Notes under the pieces: generated by a model | Told to the model about the DNA's origin: nothing | Seen by the model: only the letters and a program-made list of their open reading frames with translations | The model's database searches: none | Part shown: in pieces, positions 1 through 10,034 of the stretch | Position numbering within the stretch: the stretch's first letter is position 1 | Layout of the letters: each line of letters starts with the position of its first letter | Origin: an uncultured Amphritea sp. | GTDB lineage: Bacteria > Pseudomonadota > Gammaproteobacteria > Pseudomonadales > Balneatricaceae | DNA length: 64,000 nt | Direction of reading: 5' to 3' | Assembly: GCF_937127095.1 (NCBI RefSeq) | Contig: NZ_CAKZLP010000040.1 | Location: 22,381-86,380 of the forward strand | Translations under genes and position numbers: made by a program

Positions 1-2145
1 ACCCATCGGACGAACATCATCTTCTGCGAAGCGGATTGATTTGCCCTGACTGGACACCAGCATCACCTCAGCGGTACCGTCGGTAATAGCAGCACCAATC
101 AGCGTATCCCCTTCATCCAGTGCCAGCGCGATCAAACCGGTAGAGCGCGGACGGGAGAAGTTAACTAACGGCGTTTTCTTCACCGTACCGTCGGACGTTG
201 CCATAAACACATAGTGCTCATCGGCATATTCATTCACGGTCAGGATAGTGGTGATGCGCTCACCCTCCTGCAACGGCAGAATATTGACAATCGGACGTCC
301 TCTTGCCGCACGACTGGCTTGCGGAATCTCATACACCTTCAGCCAGTACACTTTACCCAGGTTGGTAAAGCAGAGAATCGTGTCATGGGTGCTGGCGATC
401 AGCAGCTTCTCGATAAAGTCTTCATCTTTCACTGCAGTGGCAGACTTACCTTTACCACCCCGGCGCTGAGCCTGGTACATGGTCAGCGGCTGAGTCTTGG
501 CATAACCACCGTGAGAGATGGTCACCACCATATCCTCTTCAGCGATCAGATCAGCGACAGTAAAGTCCTGCTGAGACGCGATGATATCGGTGCGACGCTC
601 ATCACCAAACTCTTCAACGATCTGTTCCAGCTCTTCACGGATAACTTCCATCAGCCGCTCAGGACTGTTCAGAATAGCCAGCAGCTCAGCAATACGCTCC
701 AGCAGGTCGCGATATTCAGCGATCAGCTTGTCATGTTCCAAGCCCGTCAGGCGATGCAAACGCAACTCAAGGATCGCCTGAGCCTGCGCCGGTGACAGGT
801 GATAAACACCGTCGTGCATGCCGTATTGTGCTTCAAGATCTTCCGGACGGCAGGCATTCTCACCTGCACGCTCCAACATCACAGTTACCTCACCGGGCTG
901 CCATGATGTTTCAATCAGTCGTTCTTTAGCTTCTGCCGGTGTCGGAGAGCTCTTAATCATCTCGATAACGGCATCAATATTGGCCAGCGCAATCGCCAGA
1001 CCTTCCAATATATGCCCCCGCTCACGTGCCTTGCGCAACAGGTACACCGTACGCCGGGTAACCACTTCACGACGGTGGCGAATGAAGCATTCGAGAATCG
1101 ATTTCAGATCCAGTGTACGCGGCTGACCATCAACCAGCGCCACCATATTAATACCGAAGACATTCTGCAGCTGGGTCTGAATAAAGAGGTTGTTAACCAC
1201 TACCTCAGAGACTTCGCCTTTACGCAGTTCGATAACGATGCGCATACCGTCCTTGTCGGACTCATCACGCAGTTCGGTAATCCCTTCAAGCTTCTTCTCT
1301 TTAACCAGCTCAGCGATCTTTTCAATCAGCCGCGCTTTGTTAACCTGATACGGGATCTCAGTAAAGATGATCGACTCTTTACCGTTTTTGTCATTGGTCT
1401 CGATATGATGCTTGGCACGCAGATAGATGCGGCCACGACCAGTCTGGTAGGCCTGCAGGATACCCGCACGACCATTGATGATCGCCCCGGTTGGGAAGTC
1501 AGGTGCCGGAATATATTCCATCAGACCATCGATGCCGAGATCCGGATCATCGATCAGCGCAATACAGCCACGCACAATCTCGCCGAGGTTATGCGGCGGA
1601 ATATTGGTCGCCATACCGACCGCGATACCGGCAGAGCCATTCACCAGCAAGGTCGGAACCTTAGTCGGCATGACCGCTGGAATCTGTTCCGTGCCATCAT
1701 AGTTGGGCACGAAATCAACGGTTTCTTTATCCAGATCGGCCAGCAATTCGTGCGAGATCTTCGCCATGCGGATCTCGGTATAACGCATCGCCGCAGCCGA
1801 ATCACCATCGACTGAACCGAAGTTACCCTGACCATCAACAAGCATATAACGCATCGAAAATGGCTGGGCCATCCGTACGATGGTGTCATACACAGCACTA
1901 TCACCATGAGGGTGATATTTACCGATGACGTCACCCACCACACGGGCAGATTTTTTGTACGGCTTATTCCAGTCGTTGCCCAGCTCACTCATGGCGAACA
2001 GCACCCGACGGTGTACCGGCTTAAGTCCATCCCGTACGTCTGGTAACGCACGCCCCACGATTACGCTCATCGCGTAATCCAGATATGACTGCTTCAGTTC
2101 ATCTTCGATGTTAACTGGCAGAATCTCTCTGGCTAAATCACCCAT
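1..2145 (-). CDS. gyrA: DNA gyrase subunit A, 3' part beyond the window edge
   Basis: Catalytic subunit of DNA gyrase, which introduces negative supercoils by ATP-driven double-strand passage. About 715 codons are visible, beginning [20 protein letters not shown]. The quinolone-resistance region reads GDSAVYD, so the usual sensitive residues Ser83 and Asp87 (E. coli numbering) are present. The N-terminal breakage-reunion domain is complete and the C-terminal beta-pinwheel has begun (GyrA-box-like QRRGGKGK) when the window ends. The gene is divergent from ubiG, as in E. coli. Confidence 0.97.
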   Translation of the reverse strand, partial: MGDLAREILPVNIEDELKQSYLDYAMSVIVGRALPDVRDGLKPVHRRVLFAMSELGNDWNKPYKKSARVVGDVIGKYHPHGDSAVYDTIVRMAQPFSMRYMLVDGQGNFGSVDGDSAAAMRYTEIRMAKISHELLADLDKETVDFVPNYDGTEQIPAVMPTKVPTLLVNGSAGIAVGMATNIPPHNLGEIVRGCIALIDDPDLGIDGLMEYIPAPDFPTGAIINGRAGILQAYQTGRGRIYLRAKHHIETNDKNGKESIIFTEIPYQVNKARLIEKIAELVKEKKLEGITELRDESDKDGMRIVIELRKGEVSEVVVNNLFIQTQLQNVFGINMVALVDGQPRTLDLKSILECFIRHRREVVTRRTVYLLRKARERGHILEGLAIALANIDAVIEMIKSSPTPAEAKERLIETSWQPGEVTVMLERAGENACRPEDLEAQYGMHDGVYHLSPAQAQAILELRLHRLTGLEHDKLIAEYRDLLERIAELLAILNSPERLMEVIREELEQIVEEFGDERRTDIIASQQDFTVADLIAEEDMVVTISHGGYAKTQPLTMYQAQRRGGKGKSATAVKDEDFIEKLLIASTHDTILCFTNLGKVYWLKVYEIPQASRAARGRPIVNILPLQEGERITTILTVNEYADEHYVFMATSDGTVKKTPLVNFSRPRSTGLIALALDEGDTLIGAAITDGTAEVMLVSSQGKSIRFAEDDVRPMG

Positions 2146-2228
2146 AATAGCTCTGGCTATCCTTGAATCTGACTGCTGAGAATTAAGTGGTTAAACCCAC
2201 CCTGAAAGCGGTAAACCATAAGCCCGCG

Positions 2229-2237
2229 AGTATACCA
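2229..2237 (-). promoter_or_regulatory. Possible extended -10 promoter of gyrA
   Basis: The reverse strand reads TGGTATACT, an extended -10 (TG-N-TATACT), about 85 bases upstream of the gyrA start. No good -35 hexamer is seen. The 2146-2389 gap holds the divergent gyrA and ubiG promoters and no gene. Confidence 0.4.
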
Positions 2238-2389
2238 TAAAGAAATTGCAATATTCTCGCAAAATTAAGACCTTGGACACCTGAATCAGGGTTCTGCGCA
2301 GTTCCCGATCAGACATTCTGTATTCGCCCCTTCAGCAGTGCTAGAATGGCGCAGAATTTTCACCCGACATCAGCCTTTGGCAGCAAATT

Positions 2390-3115
2390 ATGACTGACAC
2401 GCAGAACAACACCGGCGCAAATATCGACCCCCAGGAAATTGCTAAATTTGAAGAGCTGGCCAGCCGGTGGTGGGACCGTGAAAGCGAATTTAAACCACTG
2501 CACGACATCAACCCGCTACGGGTCGACTTTATCGATCGTATCGCGGCACTCAATGGCAAGTCAGTGCTGGATGTCGGCTGTGGCGGCGGCATTTTATCAG
2601 AAGCGATGGCTCACCGCGGCGCTGCAGTCACCGGTATAGACATGGGCGAAGCCCCCCTTAAAGTAGCTAAACTGCACGGTTTGGAAAGCGGCGTTAACGT
2701 CTCCTACCGCCAGGTGACCGTGGAACAACTGGCAACCGAACAACCGGCAAGCTTTGATATGGTGACCTGCATGGAGATGATGGAACATGTTCCCGACCCC
2801 TCCTCAATTGTGGATGCCTGCAGTCGGCTGGTAAAGCCAGGCGGTTTTGTCTTTTTCTCCACCCTGAACCGCAACCCTAAAAGCTACATGATGGCCATTA
2901 TCGGGGCTGAACACCTGCTAAAACTGGTGCCCAAGGGCACTCACGATTTCAACAAGTTTATCCGCCCCTCCGAACTGGCCAGCTGGATACGCCAGAGCGG
3001 CTTACAGAGCGAGAAAATCACCGGGCTGACATACAACCCACTGAGCAAAACTTACAGGCTCAACGACAAAGATGTCGACGTGAATTATATGATCGCCACG
3101 CGGAAGCCTGACTGA
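2390..3115 (+). CDS. ubiG: Ubiquinone biosynthesis O-methyltransferase UbiG
   Basis: SAM-dependent O-methyltransferase acting at two steps of ubiquinone synthesis. The 241-residue length fits the family. SAM-binding motif I is VLDVGCGGG near residue 60, followed by the acidic loop GIDMGEAP and the family signature [11 protein letters not shown]. It starts a three-gene run with the phosphatase (3-bp gap) and the SDR gene, an order found in Pseudomonas and relatives. Confidence 0.96.
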   Translation: MTDTQNNTGANIDPQEIAKFEELASRWWDRESEFKPLHDINPLRVDFIDRIAALNGKSVLDVGCGGGILSEAMAHRGAAVTGIDMGEAPLKVAKLHGLESGVNVSYRQVTVEQLATEQPASFDMVTCMEMMEHVPDPSSIVDACSRLVKPGGFVFFSTLNRNPKSYMMAIIGAEHLLKLVPKGTHDFNKFIRPSELASWIRQSGLQSEKITGLTYNPLSKTYRLNDKDVDVNYMIATRKPD

Positions 3116-3118
3116 GCG

Positions 3119-3799
3119 ATGAATACTCTTCTGCCTGAGGCGGTACTGTTCGACCTGGATGGCACACTGCTCGACACTGCCCCGGATTTTCATCATGTGA
3201 TTAATCTGCTTCTGGCCGAACACCAGCGCCGCCCTATCAGTTATGAGTTTATTCGCGGCTATGTTTCCAACGGGGCACGAGCCATGGTCAGTGCAGCCTT
3301 TCAGACAGATGAACAGGCCGATGGCTTTGACCTGCTACACCAACGGATGCTGGAACTCTACCTACAGCACCTGGATGTTAAGACCAAACCGTTCGCCGGC
3401 ATTCCTGAACTACTCAGATGGCTGGGAGACAACCAGATCCCCTGGGGAATTGTCACCAACAAGCCGGAACTCTACACCACGCCGGTCATAGTAGGCCTCA
3501 ACCTGCAACCCCCAGCCAGCACCGTAATTTGCCCGGATCACGTTAAAGAGAAAAAACCCCACCCGGAAGCGCTATTTCTGGCCTGTAGCGAACTCGGCAG
3601 TGCACCGGAACGTACTGTCTATATCGGCGACCACCGCAGAGATATTGAAGCAGGTCTGCGTGCTGGTATGCAAACCATTGCTGTCAGCTATGGCTACCTT
3701 GACGAAGGTGAAGACATTAATAGCTGGAACAGTCATTTTCAGGCAGATCACGCCAGCGAGATCCGCCCCATACTTGAAACACTTTATCGCCACAACTAA
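3119..3799 (+). CDS. mupP: HAD phosphatase, probable N-acetylmuramic acid 6-phosphate phosphatase MupP
   Basis: HAD-superfamily phosphatase of 226 residues. Motif I is FDLDGTLLDT (residues 11-20), motif II includes VTNKP, the motif III lysine lies in KEKKPHPE and motif IV is GDHRRDIEAG. The position directly after ubiG and before yciK is that of MupP in Pseudomonas, which dephosphorylates MurNAc-6-P in peptidoglycan recycling. Sequence alone cannot exclude a phosphoglycolate phosphatase (Gph); the context favours MupP, and mpl further along the window belongs to the same recycling theme. Confidence 0.8.
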   Translation: MNTLLPEAVLFDLDGTLLDTAPDFHHVINLLLAEHQRRPISYEFIRGYVSNGARAMVSAAFQTDEQADGFDLLHQRMLELYLQHLDVKTKPFAGIPELLRWLGDNQIPWGIVTNKPELYTTPVIVGLNLQPPASTVICPDHVKEKKPHPEALFLACSELGSAPERTVYIGDHRRDIEAGLRAGMQTIAVSYGYLDEGEDINSWNSHFQADHASEIRPILETLYRHN

Positions 3800-3821
3800 G
3801 CGATCAGACAGAGGAGCGGTC

Positions 3822-4562
3822 ATGTACGAATATCAGGCACCGGAAAACTTACTGCAAGATAAAATCATCCTGGTTACCGGCGCCGGTAGCGGTATCGGAC
3901 GGGCTGCTGCTCTGAGCTATGCCGCCCACGGCGCCACCGTTATCCTGCTGGGCCGCACCGAAGCAAAACTCGACGCGGTATACGATGAAATAGAAGCCGC
4001 AGGCTATCCTCAGGCCGCCATCATCACCCTGAATCTTGAGACCGCGAGCGAAACCGATTTTGACAACCTGGCTGCCACCCTGGAACAGGAGTTCGGCAGA
4101 ATTGACGGCATTCTCCACAACGCCAGCCTCCTCGGCATTCGCACCCCGATTGAAAGCTACGACCCGATCGTCTGGCAGCAGGTCATGCAGGTTAACGTCA
4201 ATAGCGCCTTTATGCTGACACAGGCCCTGCTCTCACTAACCAACGACTCAGAAGATGCTTCTATTATCTTTACCTCATCCGGTGTTGGCAGAACCGGCAA
4301 AGCCTTCTGGGGCGCCTATGCGGTCTCCAAATTCGCAACAGAGGGAATGATGCAGGTGCTGGCTGACGAACTGGAACACAACCCCAGCATCCGCGTTAAT
4401 GCGATCAATCCCGGCGCCACCCGCACCGATATGCGCGCCAACGCCTACCCTGCAGAAAATCCGGAAGACAACCCGACTCCGGAACAAATTATGCCGCTTT
4501 ACCTTTACCTGATGGGACGGGATAGCCGCGCCATCAATGGCCAGTCTCTGAACGCGCAGTAA
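3822..4562 (+). CDS. yciK: Short-chain dehydrogenase YciK
   Basis: NAD(P)-dependent SDR oxidoreductase of 246 residues with unknown physiological substrate. It shows the cofactor motif TGAGSGIG (about residues 19-26), the NAS motif in LHNAS, catalytic Ser in FTSSGVG and YAVSK, whose Tyr and Lys complete the active site. The start ATG at 3822 is chosen because GAGGAG stands 6 bases upstream and YciK homologues begin here; an open frame extends further upstream but overlaps mupP. Confidence 0.92.
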   Translation: MYEYQAPENLLQDKIILVTGAGSGIGRAAALSYAAHGATVILLGRTEAKLDAVYDEIEAAGYPQAAIITLNLETASETDFDNLAATLEQEFGRIDGILHNASLLGIRTPIESYDPIVWQQVMQVNVNSAFMLTQALLSLTNDSEDASIIFTSSGVGRTGKAFWGAYAVSKFATEGMMQVLADELEHNPSIRVNAINPGATRTDMRANAYPAENPEDNPTPEQIMPLYLYLMGRDSRAINGQSLNAQ

Positions 4563-4590
4563 ACCCGTTAAAAACAACAACCATTCCTGC

Positions 4591-4628
4591 AAAAAAAACG
4601 CAGCCCTGTGAAGTGACTGCGTTTTTTC
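4591..4628. terminator. Bidirectional terminator between yciK and rluB
   Basis: An A-run with CGCAG pairs with CTGCG and a T-run around a short loop. The A and T tracts on both sides let it serve yciK (plus) and rluB (minus), which converge here. Confidence 0.85.
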
Positions 4629-4656
4629 TACCCACTATTAAGCTATCCGCGACTGA

Positions 4657-5502
4657 CTAGCGCTCAGACTTTTTAGGCCCCACCGACCGGCGTGTCTTCT
4701 GCCGTTTAGCCCGACGCACTGCAGTTTCCTGATCCTGAACCGACAGCGGCTTATTATGCTTCTGCTTCATATCCATCATACTGGAGAGCATATTGATCTC
4801 TTTCTGAGACAACTCCTTCCAGTGACCCGCTTTCACCTCACTCGGCAGGAAGAAGGGCCCGTAGCGCACCCGCTTTAGTCGGCTAACCTGAACTTCCTGA
4901 GATTCCCACAACCGTCGTACTTCGCGGTTACGCCCTTCCATAATACAGACGTGATACCACTTGTTAGCACCCTCTCCATTAAAGAACTGCACATCAGTAA
5001 AGCGCGCCATACCATCTTCCAGCAGCACGCCTTTCTTTAACCGGCCAATCATCGCTTCGTCAACATCACCCAGAATACGTACCGCATACTCACGATCAAT
5101 ATTGGCCGATGGATGCATCAGATTGTTCGCTAATTCACCATCCGTCGTGAACAGCAGCAAACCTGAAGTATTGATATCCAGACGACCTACCGCAATCCAA
5201 CGCCCCTGCTTAAGCGGCGGCAGATGATCAAATACTGTTGACCGCCCTTCGGGGTCATGACGGGTAGCCACCTCACCCAACGGCTTGTTATAAATCAGCA
5301 CCCGGCGCTCACTATCGCGCTCAAACACCATTTTCTGTGCCTGCCCGTCAACCTCAACCTCATCCCGAACTGAGATTCTGTCGCCGAGCGTTGCAACCTG
5401 ACCGTTGACTAAAATACGGCCAGCTTCAATCCAACGTTCCATCTCACGACGTGAACCTAATCCGGAACGCGCCAAAACTTTCTGAAGTTTTTCGTCTATC
5501 AC
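4657..5502 (-). CDS. rluB: 23S rRNA pseudouridine synthase RluB
   Basis: RsuA/RluB-family synthase expected to convert U2605 of 23S rRNA to pseudouridine. The N-terminal S4 RNA-binding domain (about residues 3-60, KVLARSGLGSRREMERWI) is followed by the catalytic domain with GRLDINTSGLLLFTTDGEL, whose Asp is the nucleophile. The C-terminal tail is basic (KRQKTRRSVGPKKSER). RluB is preferred over RluE/RluF from length and the S4 domain. Confidence 0.88.
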   Translation of the reverse strand: MIDEKLQKVLARSGLGSRREMERWIEAGRILVNGQVATLGDRISVRDEVEVDGQAQKMVFERDSERRVLIYNKPLGEVATRHDPEGRSTVFDHLPPLKQGRWIAVGRLDINTSGLLLFTTDGELANNLMHPSANIDREYAVRILGDVDEAMIGRLKKGVLLEDGMARFTDVQFFNGEGANKWYHVCIMEGRNREVRRLWESQEVQVSRLKRVRYGPFFLPSEVKAGHWKELSQKEINMLSSMMDMKQKHNKPLSVQDQETAVRRAKRQKTRRSVGPKKSER

Positions 5503-5556
5503 CGACGCATCCTCACATTAAGAAACCTGAAACAGGTTCCTGATAAATAAATAAAC

Positions 5557-5592
5557 AAAAAAGCCCTTCGACGCTTCGCCGAAGAGCTTTTT
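5557..5592 (-). terminator. Terminator of the H-NS-like gene
   Basis: The hairpin AAAAAGCCCTTCG / CGAAGAGCTTTTT lies just downstream of the H-NS-like gene on the minus strand, and its T-run falls on that strand. Confidence 0.8.
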
Positions 5593-5613
5593 AATCCTAA
5601 CGGAAGCAACTTA

Positions 5614-6000
5614 TTAAATTAAGAAGTCTTCCTTGGTTTTGCCTTTAGCGAATTCAGCCTGAAACGCAGCAGGCGTACGACCCCGACCAGACCACTGGTA
5701 TACATCACCATTTTCATCGGTTACCTGATATTTAGGCGCAACCTTTTTCTTAACCGGAGCTTCAACCATGCTCATAAGATCATCAAGACCAATGCCAGCA
5801 TCCAGCATACTCTGCTTAATGGCTTCAATTTTTTCTGAACGCTCACGCTCAACAGCGATCAGCTCCTCTTCCTGAGCCTGTTTTTCTTCCAGAATCTCAG
5901 TCAGATCTGCAATTGCCTTTTCGATATCAGCACTGGAAAGTTCATTACACTGTTTACGCAGTGAATTTTTACGGGTAAGAAGTTTTACAAAGTCGGTCAT
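5614..6000 (-). CDS. H-NS-family nucleoid-associated protein
   Basis: 128-residue H-NS-like protein. The N-terminal two thirds are charged coiled coil for oligomerisation (about residues 15-75). The C-terminal DNA-binding domain carries YQWSGRGRTPAAF, matching the T/QW-[ST]-G-x-GRTP signature of H-NS C-termini. H-NS proteins bind AT-rich DNA and silence horizontally acquired genes. The upstream 85 bp is strongly AT-rich, consistent with autoregulation (inference). Confidence 0.88.
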   Translation of the reverse strand: MTDFVKLLTRKNSLRKQCNELSSADIEKAIADLTEILEEKQAQEEELIAVERERSEKIEAIKQSMLDAGIGLDDLMSMVEAPVKKKVAPKYQVTDENGDVYQWSGRGRTPAAFQAEFAKGKTKEDFLI

Positions 6001-6085
6001 TATAAATCACCAATGAAAATAAGTTTGGGAACAAAAGAATTATTAATTAAGAAATACATTTTTTCAATAAAAAAACCATGCATAT

Positions 6086-6706
6086 TTATTCAAAGTCTGA
6101 CACATCACCCGCACCCCGACGAATAACGACCGGCACATCATCAACCAGGTTAATTACGCTGGTTGCTTCCATACCGCAATATCCACCATCAATGACAAGA
6201 TCAACCTCATGCTGTAACAGATCCCTGATTTCATATGGATCAATCAGAGGAAGTTCCTCTCCCGGCATAATGAGCGAAGTGCTCATTATCGGCTCACCTA
6301 ATGCTTCCATCAGCTGCAGCGCAATATTATTTTGCGGAATCCGAAGACCTATTGTACGCCGTTTAGGATGTAATAATCGACGAGGGACTTCAGTCGTAGC
6401 ATTTAAAATGAAAGTATACGCGCCCGGAGTCATCGATTTTAACAAACGATAAACTGAATTATTCACTTTAGCATATGTGCCAATCTCTGAGAGATCACGA
6501 CATACCAGAGTAAAATTATGTTTATCATCCAGTTTACGAATGCGCTTAATTTTCTCAACGGCCGACTTATCACCCAGATGACAGCCTAACGCATAAGCAC
6601 AATCAGTAGGGTAAACAACAACCCCACCTTTTTTTATAATCTCAACAGCCTGACTAATCAGACGCGGCTGGGGATTTTCAGGATGGATCTGAAACAGCTG
6701 GCTCAC
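6086..6706 (-). CDS. yciO: YciO, Sua5/YrdC-domain protein
   Basis: YrdC-fold protein of 206 residues, the same length as E. coli YciO. It carries GGVVVYPTDCAYALGC, the KRIRKLDDKHNFTLVC stretch and STSLIMPG. YciO is a paralog of the threonylcarbamoyl-AMP synthase TsaC; its own role is unsettled. GTG at 6706 is chosen because the protein then begins like E. coli YciO (SQLFQIHPEN) and GGAAG lies 9 bases upstream; a GTG five codons earlier is possible. Confidence 0.88.
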   Translation of the reverse strand: MSQLFQIHPENPQPRLISQAVEIIKKGGVVVYPTDCAYALGCHLGDKSAVEKIKRIRKLDDKHNFTLVCRDLSEIGTYAKVNNSVYRLLKSMTPGAYTFILNATTEVPRRLLHPKRRTIGLRIPQNNIALQLMEALGEPIMSTSLIMPGEELPLIDPYEIRDLLQHEVDLVIDGGYCGMEATSVINLVDDVPVVIRRGAGDVSDFE

Positions 6707-6754
6707 AGGAAAATCTTCCACTAATTAATTAAATGCATTTTACTTAAAACTCAG

Positions 6755-7630
6755 TTAATGCTGAAGCAATTTAGAAAGCACATGGGGATTATTACTGCTA
6801 TATCGTGGATATTTTCCAATTCCGGTCCAGTGAAACTGTCGTTTATGGAAATCACTCCCCGCAGACACCATCATTTTATGTTTTGATGCCAGTTTATCCA
6901 GTTGCAACAGATGTCCGGATTCCACCCCGGGATAGCTTATTTCAATCGCATCACCACCCTGCTGAGAAAAACCATCCACCAACAACCTTACTTTGGTAAA
7001 GGTCATATTATATTTTGTCGGATGCGCCAAAACAGCAATACCACCCGCCTGGTGAATAATATCTATTCCCTGCGTCATTGTAGGCCAGTCAACTTTTACA
7101 TCACCAATTTTACCCGCACCTAAGAACCGACTAAATGCCTGTACCTCATTATTAACAATACCCGCTTCTACCATTGCCAGCGCAAAATGAGGGCGCCCTA
7201 TCTGACCGTTTCCCGCCAATTCAACCACCCGGGGTAAAAGGTCCGGCATATTGCGTTTACACAGTTTTTCCGCAATCAGTCCTGCCCGCATCAGTCGCAG
7301 TGCATCAAGCTGCGTTAGATAGTCCGCTAAAGCCGGGTTGTTTTCATCAAAACCCAAGCCAATAATATGCACCATATTGCGCCCCCACTGACAGGTCAGT
7401 TCGGTTCCCGCAATCGCCTGGATACCATACTCAACCGCAGCCAACTTCAATTCACTAACCCCGGCCACAGTATCGTGGTCAGTAATCGCGAATACACCAA
7501 CCCCTTTATCCGCTGCACCTTTAAGCAGCTCAGCAGGGGTCAGCTCACCATCGGAATAACAGGAATGACAATGGAGATCGCTGAAAGGCAATTCCTCACA
7601 GGTTTCGGGTTTATAACTTAACTGGCTCAC
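6755..7630 (-). CDS. rnm: PHP-domain 5'-3' exonuclease (RNase AM, YciV/TrpH family)
   Basis: PHP-domain metallohydrolase. Metal ligands are visible in DLHCHSCYSDG, ITDHDT, a glutamate in AGTELT, VLAHPTKY and AGSDFH. The E. coli family member matures the 5' ends of rRNA and degrades short 5'-phosphorylated RNA and 3',5'-bisphosphonucleosides. The start is uncertain: GTG at 7630 places the first PHP motif at the normal distance, while an open frame reaches TTG at 7657. It is divergent from yciB and in line with yciO, as in the E. coli yci region. Confidence 0.88.
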   Translation of the reverse strand: MSQLSYKPETCEELPFSDLHCHSCYSDGELTPAELLKGAADKGVGVFAITDHDTVAGVSELKLAAVEYGIQAIAGTELTCQWGRNMVHIIGLGFDENNPALADYLTQLDALRLMRAGLIAEKLCKRNMPDLLPRVVELAGNGQIGRPHFALAMVEAGIVNNEVQAFSRFLGAGKIGDVKVDWPTMTQGIDIIHQAGGIAVLAHPTKYNMTFTKVRLLVDGFSQQGGDAIEISYPGVESGHLLQLDKLASKHKMMVSAGSDFHKRQFHWTGIGKYPRYSSNNPHVLSKLLQH

Positions 7631-7668
7631 TCTATAATCAACCCACTTCCTAATCAAAAAAAGTTGCT

Positions 7669-8232
7669 ATGAAAATACTTCTCGATTTCTTACCCGTCAT
7701 TATCTTCTTTATTGTTTATAAAAGCACCGATGATATTATTCTGGCAACCGCCGTGCTAATTCCCGCTACACTGCTACAGATGCTCTATACTTGGATCAAG
7801 ACCCATAAGATAGAGAAAATGCAGCTGGTAACACTGTTACTGGTAGTTTCTCTTGGTGGCCTCACCATTGCCCTGAATGACGAATCATTTATCAAGTGGA
7901 AGCCCACCATCGTAAACTGGTTGTTTGCTCTGGCCTTCCTTGGAAGTCAGTTTATTGGCAAGAAGACCATTGTTGAACGTCTCATGAGCAGTGCAATTGA
8001 GCTGACAACCGATGTCTGGAGAAAACTGAACCTTGCCTGGGTTACTTTTTTTCTCATCATGGGTGCGGCCAATCTCGCCATCATAAAGCTCTATCCTGAT
8101 AACAACGATCTGTGGGTCAACTTCAAGCTATTTGGCATACTCGGCCTTACGCTTATTTTTATTATCCTGCAGGGTGTCTATATTTCCAGACACATAAAAC
8201 CCGAGCCGACAGAAAACAACAGTGAAAACTAA
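7669..8232 (+). CDS. yciB: Inner-membrane septation protein YciB (IspZ)
   Basis: 187-residue multipass inner-membrane protein with about five hydrophobic helices. It opens with MKILLDFLPVIIFF, typical of YciB, and has the family stretch KWKPTIVNWLFALAFLGSQ. YciB interacts with cell-division and envelope-elongation proteins and affects envelope integrity. yciI follows after 12 bp, probably in one transcript. Confidence 0.94.
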   Translation: MKILLDFLPVIIFFIVYKSTDDIILATAVLIPATLLQMLYTWIKTHKIEKMQLVTLLLVVSLGGLTIALNDESFIKWKPTIVNWLFALAFLGSQFIGKKTIVERLMSSAIELTTDVWRKLNLAWVTFFLIMGAANLAIIKLYPDNNDLWVNFKLFGILGLTLIFIILQGVYISRHIKPEPTENNSEN

Positions 8233-8244
8233 GGAAGACTACCG

Positions 8245-8544
8245 ATGTTCTACGCCATCATCTGTGAAGACGCCCCCGGAACACTTGAACAACGAATGAC
8301 TGCAAGGCCCGACCACCTTGCTCGTCTGGAGGTTCTTCGCGATGAGGGCCGACTATTAGTCGCCGGGCCTCACCCCGCGATTGATAGCGAAGACCCCGGT
8401 CCTGCAGGTTTTACAGGCAGCCTGATCATTGCTGAATTTGGCTCTCTGGCACAGGCTGAGTCCTGGGCTGATGAGGACCCCTATAAAAAAGCAGGGGTTT
8501 ATCGACAAGTGATGGTAAAACCATACAAAAAAGTTTTACCATAG
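8245..8544 (+). CDS. yciI: YciI-family protein
   Basis: 99-residue ferredoxin-fold protein of the YciI family. The start [11 protein letters not shown], the conserved RPDHLARL (His in the putative active site) and the Asp in SWADEDPY match the family, which resembles muconolactone isomerase. Function is unknown in most species. GGAAG lies 11 bases upstream and the gene is probably co-transcribed with yciB. Confidence 0.92.
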   Translation: MFYAIICEDAPGTLEQRMTARPDHLARLEVLRDEGRLLVAGPHPAIDSEDPGPAGFTGSLIIAEFGSLAQAESWADEDPYKKAGVYRQVMVKPYKKVLP

Positions 8545-8656
8545 TGTCTCTTTTAGGCTTAAATGCCCTCTATCAGCCCACTCTGTTTAAGTTAGGTTCA
8601 GGTTGAACTGGTATAAATAGCCGACAAAAGAACGAAATTACAACATAAGGATGTAT

Positions 8657-9283
8657 ATGATGAAGAAACTTGCACTTTCAGCCGCTCTGGCTCTGACCAT
8701 GGGAATTTCTGCAGTAGCTAATGCCCACCCAACCAACGCCGGTTATGCTACCAGCTCTAACGACACTGTTTGGAAAACCAGTTACGGCGAGTGCTGGGAG
8801 CACAGCTACTGGACTGCAGAGGACAAAACTGTTGAGTGTGGCGCTGAGCCTGTCGCAGCAGCACCCGCTCCGGCACCTGCACCAGCACCTGCTCCTACAA
8901 TGGTCATGAAAATGGTTGATGCTCAAGAGAGCCACATTGTTTACTTCGACTTCGACAGCAGCAAAGTAACTGACGTTAGCGCTATCGTAAACTATGTGGG
9001 TTCCCTGGCTAAACTGAACTCTATCGAGCTGAAAGGCTACACTGACTCAATCGGCACCAACGCATACAACGATGCACTGTCTAAGCGTCGTGCTGAAGCT
9101 GTAAATACCGCGCTGGTTAACGCTGGCATCGAAACCAGCAAAGTAGTTTCTTACTCTTTCGGTGAAGCAAATCCAGTGAAGGTATGTACTGATGCAGGCG
9201 CATCACGCAAGGCTTGCCTGAGAGAGAACCGTCGCGTAGAAGTCTCTATCAGCGGTCAGAAGCAGGTCAAAGTTCAGCAATAA
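8657..9283 (+). CDS. OmpA-family envelope protein, first copy
   Basis: Secreted protein with a signal peptide (MMKKLALSAALALTMGIS, ending near ANA). A short mature domain of about 50 residues contains GECW and a second Cys (TVECG), followed by an Ala/Pro linker (APAPAPAPAPAPT). The C-terminal OmpA-like peptidoglycan-binding domain has YFDFDSSKV, KGYTDSIGTNAYND and RRVEV. There is no eight-strand barrel, so it is not classical OmpA. ATG at 8657 or 8660 is preferred over 8651 because AAGG then has normal spacing. It shares its architecture with the gene at 27044. Confidence 0.88.
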   Translation: MMKKLALSAALALTMGISAVANAHPTNAGYATSSNDTVWKTSYGECWEHSYWTAEDKTVECGAEPVAAAPAPAPAPAPAPTMVMKMVDAQESHIVYFDFDSSKVTDVSAIVNYVGSLAKLNSIELKGYTDSIGTNAYNDALSKRRAEAVNTALVNAGIETSKVVSYSFGEANPVKVCTDAGASRKACLRENRRVEVSISGQKQVKVQQ

Positions 9284-9372
9284 GAGCTTGAAAAGAGCTC
9301 CTAAAAACAGCTCAGCTCTAATATGAACTAGCATCAGTGCTTTATCTGCACTGCAGTAATAAAGCCTGATAT

Positions 9373-9418
9373 AAACCGGTTACCGCACTATTCTCTTGAG
9401 CGATAACCGGTTTTTTTT
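9373..9418 (+). terminator. Terminator of the first OmpA-like gene
   Basis: AACCGGTTACCG pairs with CGATAACCGGTT with one mismatch and is followed by eight T, about 90 bases after the stop codon. Confidence 0.85.
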
Positions 9419-9514
9419 ATCTCTGAATACTTAAAATACTATGAATAATATCTCTTTCTCATACAGCTTCCTGATGAGCGTTTGCCGAAGCCAAACACAG
9501 GCCCCGGCCAACCG

Positions 9515-9871
9515 ATGACCTCAAACAAAAAAGTATCCGGATGGTTTAGCTGGCTTCCTTTCGGCAACGTTGCCTCGATCTCACCTGAAAAAGCTGCCCG
9601 GCTGATTAATAACTACCTATTGATTGATGTCCGCACACAGATGGAGTTCGATAAAAGCCATATACCCGGTGCCATATCACTGCCACTTCAAAGCCTCAAC
9701 ACAGATCGAATCAACGAACTGCCCACAGATAAACCGGTCATCTGCATCTGCCTCTCTGCCCATCGCAGCAAACCGGCAACCCGCAAATTTATCAAAGCGG
9801 GTTTCGAAGCTCAGGAACTTGAAGGCGGGATGTTAGCCTGGTGGAAGCTTAAGCTACCGATTAAAGAGTAA
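9515..9871 (+). CDS. Single-domain rhodanese-like protein
   Basis: 118-residue rhodanese homology domain. LIDVRTQMEFDKSHIPGAISLPL is the usual N-terminal part. The active-site loop CLSAHRS has Cys followed five positions later by Arg, so sulfurtransferase activity is plausible. There is no signal peptide in this start choice; a TTG start at 9482 would add 11 residues. Substrate unknown. Confidence 0.88.
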   Translation: MTSNKKVSGWFSWLPFGNVASISPEKAARLINNYLLIDVRTQMEFDKSHIPGAISLPLQSLNTDRINELPTDKPVICICLSAHRSKPATRKFIKAGFEAQELEGGMLAWWKLKLPIKE

Positions 9872-10034
9872 CCGTAACTCACTTTTCGCTATAAAAAACA
9901 AACGTCTACTTCAAGAGCACTACCTACCCCCTCCTTCAGGCGACAAATTGACGCATGTGCGTTTCTGTCACACCTCCCGCTAACCTTCAGGCTTTACCAT
10001 AGCAGCGTCAAAATCACTGATGGAATGTAAGGTT

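Noticed and set aside
9951..9967. ACGCATGTGCGT and TGTGCG-TTTC sequence upstream of the TonB receptor
   Set aside because: Arm spacing is off by one and no matching -10 was seen, so it was not counted among the regulon sites.
9872..10034. Fur box or cobalamin riboswitch for the TonB receptor
   Set aside because: No GATAATGAT-type repeats and no conserved B12-box sequence were found.
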